10,269 nt of DNA, taken from positions 1 through 10,269 of the forward strand of contig DATGEP010000323.1 of assembly GCA_035310125.1 (NCBI GenBank), in the 5' to 3' direction. Below, one piece after another: positions 1 to 5,943 of the stretch. Position 1 is the stretch's first letter, and the number at the start of each line of letters is the position of its first letter. A program made the translations under genes and the position numbers. Source of the stretch: DATGEP01 sp035310125 (GTDB lineage: Bacteria > Chloroflexota > Ktedonobacteria > Ktedonobacterales > JADMIN01). The notes beneath the pieces are model-generated. The model saw nothing but the letters and a program-made list of their open reading frames with translations. It was not told where the DNA came from and searched no databases.

Positions 1-261
1 TTGCTGCATGAGTGCAAGCTGATCCGGCGGGACCTGAGCGACCGCCGCGACCGTGGGAGGTCCACCCCAGACCGGACCACCACCCTGCGCGGTCCCGCTG
101 AGCCCGCCGAAGAGAGCCAGGATCGCGCCGAATCCGAGCAGAGGCAAAGTCAGCGGCAGAAGAAGAACGAACAGGGCAACCGCCCCGAGGACCAATCCCC
201 AGGTGAGAAGATCGTCGCCGAGCAAGAGTGCAACGCCTTTGGCGACAGCAGGAGCGGCCAT
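1..261 (-). CDS. Membrane-anchored protein N-terminus, probably conjugation-type lytic transglycosylase (partial)
   Basis: This reading frame starts at ATG 261 and is still open at the left edge, giving 87 codons. Residues about 8-50 are strongly hydrophobic (LLTWGLVLGAVALFVLLLPL is the core), followed by a Gly/Pro-rich stretch and then VPPDQLALMQQ at the edge. A short N-terminal membrane segment, a flexible linker and a 'P-x-x-L-x-L-x-Q' entry is the layout I associate with SLT-type lytic transglycosylases carried by conjugative elements; the catalytic domain itself would lie outside the window. The start is supported by a strong Shine-Dalgarno sequence (GGGGAGG) seven bases upstream. A small gene ends two bases before the ATG, so the two were probably co-transcribed. 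The same frame continues open upstream to about position 1020 through a transposase remnant. The membrane anchor is clear; the enzymatic assignment is tentative. Confidence 0.6.
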   Translation of the reverse strand, partial: MAAPAVAKGVALLLGDDLLTWGLVLGAVALFVLLLPLTLPLLGFGAILALFGGLSGTAQGGGPVWGGPPTVAAVAQVPPDQLALMQQ

Positions 262-263
262 GG

Positions 264-524
264 TCAGGCCTCCCCTCGAGCGGGTTGCGGCACAGCGAGC
301 GGAAGACTGAGTTGCTCGGCGCCACGGCTCGTTGGGACGCCGACAGACATTGGCAGCGTCAGTTGTGAGGCACTCGATCGGCTGGCGCCTATGGTGCCGG
401 TGACCGTACGGCCGCCACCGCCCATGCCGCCCCAGGCCAAACGACTCGCGCCGCCGGCAACGATCGCTCCGGTCGCAGTGCCGAGCAGGTTCCCGACCAC
501 CGTCCCACCCGCGCGTCTGTTCAA
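264..524 (-). pseudogene. 3' remnant of a small Gly/Ala-rich membrane-type protein
   Basis: A minus-strand frame ends with TGA at 266-264, two bases before the next start codon, as expected for the last part of a real operon gene. About 80 residues can be read. They begin with a Gly/Ala-rich, mildly hydrophobic stretch (GTVVGNLLGTATGAIVAGG), then a Gly-rich segment and a polar tail ending PQPARGEA. No catalytic motif is visible and I do not recognise the family. The tail of a TrbL/VirB6-like conjugation protein would fit both the composition and the downstream neighbour, but this is a guess. The only start near the 5' end is a TTG inside the ISKra4-type transposase remnant, with no ribosome-binding site. 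I therefore read it as a gene that lost its 5' end at the insertion junction near 510-530, rather than a complete 86-residue gene. Confidence 0.4.
269..275 (-). promoter_or_regulatory. Shine-Dalgarno sequence for the gene starting at 261
   Basis: The minus strand reads GGGGAGG seven bases before ATG 261. This is the best ribosome-binding site at the left end. It decides the start of the partial membrane protein, even though the same frame is open for hundreds of bases further upstream. Confidence 0.65.
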
Positions 525-1080
525 CGTGCGCCATCGCTGCGCGCTGTCGGCCTTCCAGTTCTGTGCCGAGGCGTTCGGCTTGCGTCCGTAGCGTCTCGCT
601 GCCCACCTCGACTCCAGCCAAGTCGGTCAGCAGTCGAGCCGCTTCTCGAAACGTGGTGATCGCACCCAGCGCCGCCTGCCAACGCGTCAGACCCGTGCTG
701 GATTGTTGATACGGCGCGAGGCCCAGCGCCTGGTCCGGCGGGCTCCAGCCATGCCCACACTTCCAACAGTGATGCCACCACCGCTGCATGCGCACCGGTC
801 CGAGTCGCGTCTGCAGCTGACGCCCGCGTTGCGACTGCACGCCTCGGCGTTGATCACAGTCCGGGCAGCGTGACGCCTGCGGCCGCGCGCTCTTCTCCAG
901 TCCCGTCGTGGCCAACTGCAGCACACCTTCGAGCAGCGCCGGAGCCACCCTGCGCCAGGCTGCCAGCACTTCATCTTCGTGCTCGGCCAAAGCTGGTATC
1001 CCGATGCGCCAGCGCGTGGGTCACGAGCGCTCGGCCGAGCTGCAGCAGCGGCTGTACGATCCCATCCGGGAGGTCGCCAT
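522..1080 (-). pseudogene. ISKra4-type transposase, truncated and frameshifted N-terminal remnant
   Basis: Reading minus-strand frame 3 from about 1020 to 522 gives a protein with two zinc-binding CxxC pairs (SRCPDCDQRR and HHCWKCGHGWSPPD), then LGLAPYQQSSTGLTRW, ITTFREAARLL and VGSETLRTQAERLG. This order is characteristic of the N-terminal half of ISKra4-family transposases. The remnant is broken at both ends. The upstream part (LPDGIVQPLLQLGRALVTHA) lies in a different frame, and the main frame meets a TGA at 1023-1021, so a frameshift lies near 980-1015. After MAHVEQTR the similarity stops at about 520, and the whole catalytic C-terminal half is missing, replaced by unrelated coding sequence. 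The element is therefore dead. No start codon or terminal inverted repeat could be fixed; 1080 is the first upstream ATG. Confidence 0.7.
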
Positions 1081-1098
1081 GTTCACGTCGCCTTCCCC

Positions 1099-1129
1099 GA
1101 CCCGCCGTTGCTGAGAACATCGGCGGGTC
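1099..1129 (+). terminator. Possible intrinsic terminator hairpin
   Basis: GACCCGCCG (1099-1107) and CGGCGGGTC (1121-1129) form a perfect nine-base-pair stem around a 13-base loop. A pyrimidine-rich tail (TCTCTTCTT) follows on the plus strand. The tail is not a clean T-run, and no plus-strand gene ends just before it, so it may instead belong to the end or leader of the degraded insertion sequence. The stem is certain; the function is not. Confidence 0.35.
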
Positions 1130-1210
1130 TCTTCTTGTGATTCGCCTACCCTACCCGCCGAGCCCTGCTCACCGGTAGCCGTCGACCCGTACAACCTCCG
1201 GTCACACGCC

Positions 1211-1224
1211 CGAGCAATCGCTCG
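1211..1224 (+). repeat. Short inverted repeat next to the operon promoter
   Basis: CGAGC (1211-1215) and GCTCG (1220-1224) flank AATC and end two bases before the candidate -35 box. The position would suit a small operator for a regulator, but five-base arms occur easily by chance in GC-rich DNA. Confidence 0.2.
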
Positions 1225-1225
1225 C

Positions 1226-1254
1226 TTGACCGTGGCCGGCGACCGGGATACGCT
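1226..1254 (+). promoter_or_regulatory. Candidate promoter of the dehydratase/CoA-transferase operon
   Basis: TTGACC (1226-1231) matches five of six -35 consensus positions. After 17 bases comes TACGCT (1249-1254), which keeps the three most conserved -10 bases (T1, A2, T6). Transcription would then begin near 1260-1262, only a few bases before the GTG start at 1266. This fits the absence of any ribosome-binding site there and suggests a leaderless or nearly leaderless message. It is a prediction by eye. Confidence 0.4.
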
Positions 1255-1265
1255 CGGCCGTCAGC

Positions 1266-2423
1266 GTGTCGGCCCTCGAAGAGTTGCAACAGCACTACCG
1301 TCACCGGGACCAAGCCGCGCGCGCCTGGAAAAGCGGCGGCGGCCGAGTGGTCGGCTACCTGTGCGACAACGTCCCCGAAGAGCTCATCCTGGCTGCAGGC
1401 TTTCTGCCGTATCGCCTCAGTGGCGCCCCTGCATTCGCCACTGAACCCCTCGAGCGGTACGTGCAGCCGTTTGCGGCGCCCTTTTCCGCACGTAACCGCG
1501 GCGTGGGCTTCGTCGATGCGATCTTGGCGATGCTCCTCTCAGGCCAGTTTGATTTCCTCGACTATCTGATCGTTCCGCACACCCGCAAAGCCATTCAGGC
1601 CTTCTACCGCGAATTGACGCTCGCCAAGCAAAGCGATGCGTCGCTGCGCCTGCCAGAGCTGTTCTATCTGGATCGCGCGTACACGCCGTTCTACGCGGCT
1701 GAAGTGTTCAACCGCCAATCTCTGGTCGAGCTGCGCGCCCAACTGGAATCCTGGTCCGGTCACGAGCTCGGCGCGACCGCACTCGCCGACGCGATTGAAA
1801 CGACCAACATCAGTCGGTCGCTGCTGCGGCGCATCGCCGAGCTGCGCTCGGCTGATCCGCCCCGCATCTCCGGTGTCAATGCCCTGCAGATGATCGGCGC
1901 GTCCTTTTTCATGGACAAGCGCGAGCACAACCAGTTGTTGCAGGCGTTCATCGACGAAGCCCCAGCCGACGGTCTGAGCGGCAGGCCAAGACTCTTCGTC
2001 GGTGGAAGCCCGCTCGATAACTTGAGTTTCTACGAGCTGGTGGAGTCGTGTGGTGCGGTAATCGTCGCGGAAGATCATTGTTGGGGCAACCGCTGCGGCG
2101 AATTCCAGGCGGACACCAGCCTGCCAGCGTTTGAAGCGCTGGCAGATCGCTACCATCGCAAGCCCGCTTGCTCCATTGAGTTCCCGATGGCCCGCGTCCT
2201 CGAACGCTGTGCCGGGCGCGCATCGGCAGCGCGGGTGAATGGTGCGATCTTTTTCGTTATGGAAGGTGACGGGGTCCACATCTGGGATACTCCCCAGGAG
2301 GTTGCCGCGCTGGAACATGACGGCGTGCCATGCCTCGTTCTCAATCGGCAGCCGTATCGGCTCGATGATGCGGAGGCGCTGCGCGCCCGGCTCACTGAAT
2401 TTACTGGCACGCTGTACGAATGA
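1266..2423 (+). CDS. 2-hydroxyacyl-CoA dehydratase family protein (subunit D / HgdB-like)
   Basis: This 385-residue protein belongs to the family of 2-hydroxyacyl-CoA dehydratase and benzoyl-CoA reductase subunits. The clearest signature is GYLCDNVPEELILAAGFLPY (residues 30-49), the 'C-x3-PEE-x4-AG' motif that opens these proteins. LIVPHTRKAI (about 101-110), AEDHCWGNRC (268-277) and the final GVPCLVLNRQPY block follow in the expected order, and the length is normal. Family members carry a [4Fe-4S] cluster on conserved cysteines and remove water from, or reduce, acyl-CoA thioesters after ATP-driven electron activation. Here Cys33 is kept. The position expected for the second cysteine reads HTR (around Arg107), and the late 'K-F-C-D'-type motif reads MEGDG (about 332-336), so the cluster may be absent. 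GTG 1266 is the start that keeps the N-terminal motif at its usual distance. Its stop overlaps the next start (ATGA), so the two are probably translationally coupled partner subunits. Confidence 0.82.
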   Translation: MSALEELQQHYRHRDQAARAWKSGGGRVVGYLCDNVPEELILAAGFLPYRLSGAPAFATEPLERYVQPFAAPFSARNRGVGFVDAILAMLLSGQFDFLDYLIVPHTRKAIQAFYRELTLAKQSDASLRLPELFYLDRAYTPFYAAEVFNRQSLVELRAQLESWSGHELGATALADAIETTNISRSLLRRIAELRSADPPRISGVNALQMIGASFFMDKREHNQLLQAFIDEAPADGLSGRPRLFVGGSPLDNLSFYELVESCGAVIVAEDHCWGNRCGEFQADTSLPAFEALADRYHRKPACSIEFPMARVLERCAGRASAARVNGAIFFVMEGDGVHIWDTPQEVAALEHDGVPCLVLNRQPYRLDDAEALRARLTEFTGTLYE

Positions 2424-3610
2424 CGGATCGCCTCGAGTCTGTCAACACGATTCGCGCCCATCAGCGCACCTGGCTTGCGGAGACGCGCGAACGCGCCGAA
2501 TCGGGGTTCCCGTTCGTCATCTGCACCAGCGATGAGTTCGAGGAGATCCTTCACGCGTTCGGTATTCCGGTGCTGGTCATCAATTACTGGAACTTTCTCA
2601 TCACCGCCCAGCGCAAGGTCCGTCACTTCAGCGAGGTGCTGGAAACGCGCGGGTACGTGGGTCCACACTTCTTCGCTCTCGGTCTGGCTTCAACGCTGGA
2701 GCCCGCCGAAGCGCCCTGGGGTGGACTGCCGAAGCCGGCGTTGATCATCGGCGCAACGCGTCATGAAACCGAACTGAAAGTCACCGAGACGTGGGCACGC
2801 GAACTCGGTTGCCCGTACTTCCCGCTGGATTTCAACTTCGCCTCGCCGTATCGCCGTTTACCGCCTGACGACTGGTGGGCCAGCATCCGCGATCACTGGG
2901 AAGACCTGGTTGATCCTGCTCGCCTGGAGTTGAGGATCGCGCAGAACGAGGCGCTGATCAGCTATGTCGAGGTGCTGACGGGGATGTCCTTCAGCTTCCA
3001 GCAGCTGCGCCAGGTCATGGAGCGCGTGAATGCGCAGATGGACGTGATGACGGAAGCGCGCGATCTGATCGCTGCCGCCCGGCCTTGCCCGGTGACTTTG
3101 CGTGACCAGGTGTCGGCCTATCAGACCAATTGGCACCGCGGGACAATCAGCGGCCTGGCGCACGCGAGGGCATATCGGGATGAGATCCGCCAGCGGGTCG
3201 GCGACGGCGTCGGGGCGTACCAGAACGAGCGGATTCGCATCCTCTACTGGAGCATGGCGCAGGAGCCAGACTTTCATGCCTACCTGGAGGAGCGCTACGG
3301 CGCGGTGTTCGTCGGCGCTCCCTACGGCGCCATGCCGCAGACCTATGCGCGCACCGTCTACAGGGACGATCCACTCCGCGCACTGACGGCGCGGCACATT
3401 TTCCTGTTCGACATGACGAGCACCAGCTGGATGCTGAACGAAGCGCGCCTGTACGGCGTGGACGTGGTCGTCGGAGTCGAAGACGCGTCGGCTTATCCTT
3501 CCCGATTTCGGCAAGCCTGTGAGTCGGCAGGCTTGCGCTACCTGGCGGTGCCGCGGGTCACGGACGATCCCGAGGTACGCTCAATTCTGGACAGGTTCTT
3601 CACTGAATGA
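2420..3610 (+). CDS. 2-hydroxyacyl-CoA dehydratase family protein, second subunit
   Basis: This 396-residue protein is the likely partner of the preceding gene, starting in its stop codon (ATGA overlap). FVICTSDEFEEILHAFGIPV (residues 32-51) matches the opening 'C-T-S-x-P-x-E-x-L-x-A-x-G' motif of BcrB/BzdN/HgdA-like subunits. The 'RGY' motif at 77-79, normally followed by a cluster cysteine, is present, as is a C-terminal half with the usual alternating fold segments. Cys35 is kept. RGYVGPHFF has Phe84 where a cysteine is expected, and the segment FDMTSTSWMLNEA (about 330-342) lacks the third cysteine. If this by-eye alignment holds, the subunit cannot bind a normal [4Fe-4S] cluster. It could be a non-redox structural or substrate-binding partner, or a member of a divergent enzyme class. 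There is no Shine-Dalgarno sequence, consistent with coupling, and the stop overlaps the CoA-transferase start. Confidence 0.75.
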   Translation: MTDRLESVNTIRAHQRTWLAETRERAESGFPFVICTSDEFEEILHAFGIPVLVINYWNFLITAQRKVRHFSEVLETRGYVGPHFFALGLASTLEPAEAPWGGLPKPALIIGATRHETELKVTETWARELGCPYFPLDFNFASPYRRLPPDDWWASIRDHWEDLVDPARLELRIAQNEALISYVEVLTGMSFSFQQLRQVMERVNAQMDVMTEARDLIAAARPCPVTLRDQVSAYQTNWHRGTISGLAHARAYRDEIRQRVGDGVGAYQNERIRILYWSMAQEPDFHAYLEERYGAVFVGAPYGAMPQTYARTVYRDDPLRALTARHIFLFDMTSTSWMLNEARLYGVDVVVGVEDASAYPSRFRQACESAGLRYLAVPRVTDDPEVRSILDRFFTE

Positions 3611-4848
3611 CCATCACCGACAACGGCCCGCGCCGGCCGCTCGAACACCTCACCGTCCTGGACATGACCATCGCCCTGGCCGGCCCGTTCGCCACGATGC
3701 TCCTCGCGGGACTGGGCGCGCGCGTGATCCGCGTCGAGAATCCGGTTGGTGATCGGCGTGGCGCCCCACCATTCGTCGGTCCGGACGGCCCAAGCCTGGT
3801 GCAGCGAGGCCCTCAAGATCTGTCCATGGCGGACCTCACGCGGCATCGCAACAAGCTGGGCATCACGCTCAACCTGAAGCAGCCGGGCGCCGCTGAGGTA
3901 CTGCATGACCTCATCGCTCGCTCTGACGTGGTCATCGACAACTTCTCGCGCGGCACGCTCGACAAACTGGGCTTCGGCTTTCAGTTCATGCTCGACGCCA
4001 ACCCGCATATCGTCTGGGCGTCGCTTACAGGTTTCGGTATCGAAGGCGAGCCGGGCACGGGCGGCGCCGCCGACACGATCGCCCAGGCCCTCAGCGGCAT
4101 TATGCTGACCGGCGGCGAAGAGACCGACCCACCGGTGCGGCTCGGGGCGCCGTTCGGCGATACGATCACCCCGCTGTACACGATCATCGGCGTGCTCAGC
4201 GCGCTCGAACATGTGCGCTTCACCGGGGTTGGAGAGCGCGTTGATACGTCAATGGTTGGAGCGCTCACCGCGCTGGTCGCGATCGAGCCATTTGATCTGC
4301 TGAAAACGATGGGAGTGCCGTACCGCACCGGCACAACGATGGCGCGGCTGGGTACCTTCGGCGTCTATGCATGCTCCGATGGCTGGGTGGCAATCACGGC
4401 AGGAGGCAGGCAGGCGGACGTGCTGTTCGAGGCGATCGGCAAGCCCGGTCTTGGCGAGGATCCCCGATTCAAAGGTCCAGCGCGTGCGAAAAACTACCGC
4501 GAGCTCACGGCGGAGATCGAGGAATGGACGCGACGCCTCACCACCGCCGAGTGCGTCGCCGCGCTGGAGCGGGTGGACGTCCCCTGCTCGCCGGTTCGCT
4601 CCCCGGGCGAGGCCGTCTCAGACCCACTGGCGCGCAAGCGCGGCGATACCGTGCCGCTGCTGCATCCCAGCCTCGGCGCTCTGCAGGACATCGCGGTCAC
4701 CGGTGTGCCCGTCCACTTTGCGAACGCAAAGGTGGGCTTCGATCGCCCCGCGCCAACGCTGGGGCAGGATAACGAGCATGTGTATGGTGGGATTCTTGGC
4801 TACACGCCCGAGCGCATCGCCGCGCTGCGCGAGAGCAACGTTATCTGA
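3607..4848 (+). CDS. CaiB/BaiF (class III) CoA-transferase
   Basis: This complete 413-residue protein has the normal length of a class III CoA-transferase, the group that includes formyl-CoA and carnitine CoA-transferases. The enzyme moves CoA from one acyl-CoA to a carboxylate acceptor through a covalent aspartyl intermediate. Visible signatures are LTVLDMTIALAGPFATMLLA (15-34), GARVIRVENPVGDRRG (37-52), NKLGITLNLKQPG (82-94), DVVIDNFSRGTLDKLG (107-122) and TGFGIEGEPG (141-150). GGAADTIAQALSG (152-164) contains the probable catalytic Asp156. Later come GERVDTSM (209-216), DGWVAI (258-263) and the C-terminal VPCSPVRSPGEAVSDP (325-340), all typical. It is the third gene of the operon, overlapping the preceding stop by ATGA. 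Its likely job is to load the CoA thioester that the dehydratase-like pair uses; the true acid substrate cannot be read from sequence. It ends 16 bases from the convergent gene with no clear hairpin terminator. Confidence 0.93.
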   Translation: MTITDNGPRRPLEHLTVLDMTIALAGPFATMLLAGLGARVIRVENPVGDRRGAPPFVGPDGPSLVQRGPQDLSMADLTRHRNKLGITLNLKQPGAAEVLHDLIARSDVVIDNFSRGTLDKLGFGFQFMLDANPHIVWASLTGFGIEGEPGTGGAADTIAQALSGIMLTGGEETDPPVRLGAPFGDTITPLYTIIGVLSALEHVRFTGVGERVDTSMVGALTALVAIEPFDLLKTMGVPYRTGTTMARLGTFGVYACSDGWVAITAGGRQADVLFEAIGKPGLGEDPRFKGPARAKNYRELTAEIEEWTRRLTTAECVAALERVDVPCSPVRSPGEAVSDPLARKRGDTVPLLHPSLGALQDIAVTGVPVHFANAKVGFDRPAPTLGQDNEHVYGGILGYTPERIAALRESNVI

Positions 4849-4864
4849 TCTTTTTGGGGCGCCA

Positions 4865-5812
4865 CTACGCGGGGGAGAGGGTCTCCTCCGCCACGCCTCG
4901 TGCGACGCGGTTATCGAGCTGACTGCCCGGATCAAAGCTACCCTCCAGGACTCCCCAACTCACCATCCATTCCCAGGCCCATCGCGCATCCGCCTCGGGA
5001 ATGGGCCCCGGCCGCTTGAGCTGAATGCGACCCAGATCAAAGTCATCCGGCGTCAACGCGTCCACTTCGGGTCGTCCGGCCCAATCCTCCTGAAAGTACC
5101 GCACATAGTCCCGCTTGTTCTGGTTCACCCGGTCCACCGCACGCGTGATCGCCCGCAAGAACGCAGCCTGCTTGCTGGAGTCCAGGTTCGGGTCCGCCAC
5201 CCAGGTCCCGTAGAAGAACGTCGTTGACACGAGCCGACACCCGGCTTTTGCCGCAACGGTGATGTAGGGTTCCTGAAGGACCGTTGCCTCGAACTCGCCG
5301 CGCATGAGGGCCGCGAAGCGCTCGGCCGCATTTGCCGTGGCGGCACACGTCGTGATCGCTTCGCGCGACATTGCGCCTTCCAGCATCTGCAGGCCCGCGT
5401 ACGCCGTGCCGTTGCCGTAATCCAGACCAACGACTTTGTGCGCGAGGTCCTGCGGCGTGTACACGCTGGACTCCGGTGGCACGACCAGCGCGCCACACGC
5501 GACCATTGAACGGCGGCTTACTTGGCGTGCACCAACTTTGCTGACCGCAACACGGCGGTTATTGCCGCATTCTCAACCCTGAAAGAGATCGGCCGCGTGT
5601 CGATCGAGAAGTTGGCCCTGATTGCTCGCTGGCTGAACGAGCGTTCCCCGGTCCGGAGTGCCCGACGACGCTCGCTGGCCCGACCGCGGACGCGCAATGA
5701 TGACGTCCAGGCCCTCGGCCGCGAACAGTCTTTCGTCACCTGCCACCAGCACGTCCAGTCCGTTGAACGCGCTGATCGATTCAATGGTGAGCGTCGGTGT
5801 GGCCTCAGTCAT
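4865..5812 (-). pseudogene. NMT1/THI5-like ABC substrate-binding protein interrupted by one in-frame TGA
   Basis: From ATG 5812 one frame runs to TAG at 4867-4865 (315 positions), broken only by TGA at 5575-5573 (codon 80). The first part (LTIESISAFNGLDVLVAGDE, then FAAEGLDVIIARPRSGQRA) and the part after the TGA (VACGALVVPPESSVYTPQDL, KVVGLDYGNGTAYAGLQMLE, then EATVLQEPYITVAAKAGCRL) read as one continuous periplasmic-binding-protein fold of the NMT1/THI5-like group, which binds small organic ligands. Both sides stay in the same frame, so this is a nonsense codon, not a frameshift. The start is well supported by GGAGG eight bases upstream; a GTG at 5851 is less likely. No signal peptide is visible, which is odd for a binding protein but also seen in cytosolic relatives. 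It could be a young pseudogene, a sequencing error, or a recoded UGA. The downstream half has its own ATG at 5506 but no clear ribosome-binding site. Confidence 0.72.
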
Positions 5813-5820
5813 GCGAGCAT

Positions 5821-5825
5821 CCTCC
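5821..5825 (-). promoter_or_regulatory. Shine-Dalgarno sequence for the gene starting at 5812
   Basis: The minus strand reads GGAGG eight bases before ATG 5812. It favours this start (MTEATPT) over the upstream GTG at 5851 for the interrupted NMT1-like gene, and shows that the gene's initiation signals are intact despite the internal stop. Confidence 0.65.
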
Positions 5826-5898
5826 ATCCGTGTCACTAGCGGGTGACTCACGCTGGCGCGCCCGTACCGCGCAAGGGTTCATCAGACTGTTCGACGGC

Positions 5899-5928
5899 GT
5901 GGTACCTGGGCCTCATAGCTCGTGTCAA
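5899..5928 (-). promoter_or_regulatory. Candidate promoter for the NMT1-like gene
   Basis: The minus strand has a perfect -35 hexamer TTGACA (5928-5923), followed after 18 bases by TACCAC (5904-5899), a weak -10. It lies in the 131-base gap between the upstream lipoprotein stop and ATG 5812, the only sizeable gap inside the minus-strand gene run. The last gene may therefore have its own transcript. The -10 is poor, so this is tentative. Confidence 0.3.
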
Positions 5929-5943
5929 GCTCACGGCAGGGAC

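Noticed and set aside
1..591. A 196-codon plus-strand open frame at the left edge
   Set aside because: It is low in hydrophobic residues and rich in Arg, Pro and Ser, without family motifs. The minus strand here has a strong ribosome-binding site, a membrane segment and ISKra4-type motifs, so this is an antisense shadow.
1539..2318. A 259-codon minus-strand open frame opposite the first dehydratase-like gene
   Set aside because: It is entirely antisense to a gene with clear family motifs and has no recognisable domain. Long antisense frames are common in GC-rich DNA.
3538..4212. A 224-codon minus-strand frame under the CoA-transferase
   Set aside because: It is antisense to the catalytic region of a clear CaiB/BaiF gene and has no ribosome-binding site or domain.
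4843..4864. A T-run (CTTTTTGG) between the convergent operons as an intrinsic terminator
   Set aside because: No convincing GC stem precedes the T-run on either strand, apart from the six-base palindrome GGCGCC.
4367..5227. A 286-codon plus-strand frame crossing the end of the CoA-transferase and the convergent binding-protein gene
   Set aside because: It overlaps two well-supported genes, is Arg/Ser/Pro-rich and shows no motif.
5518..5784. A frameshift in the NMT1-like gene, suggested by alternate frames near codon 80
   Set aside because: The sequence before and after the TGA is in the same frame and both parts fit the family, so a single nonsense codon explains it better than two compensating shifts.
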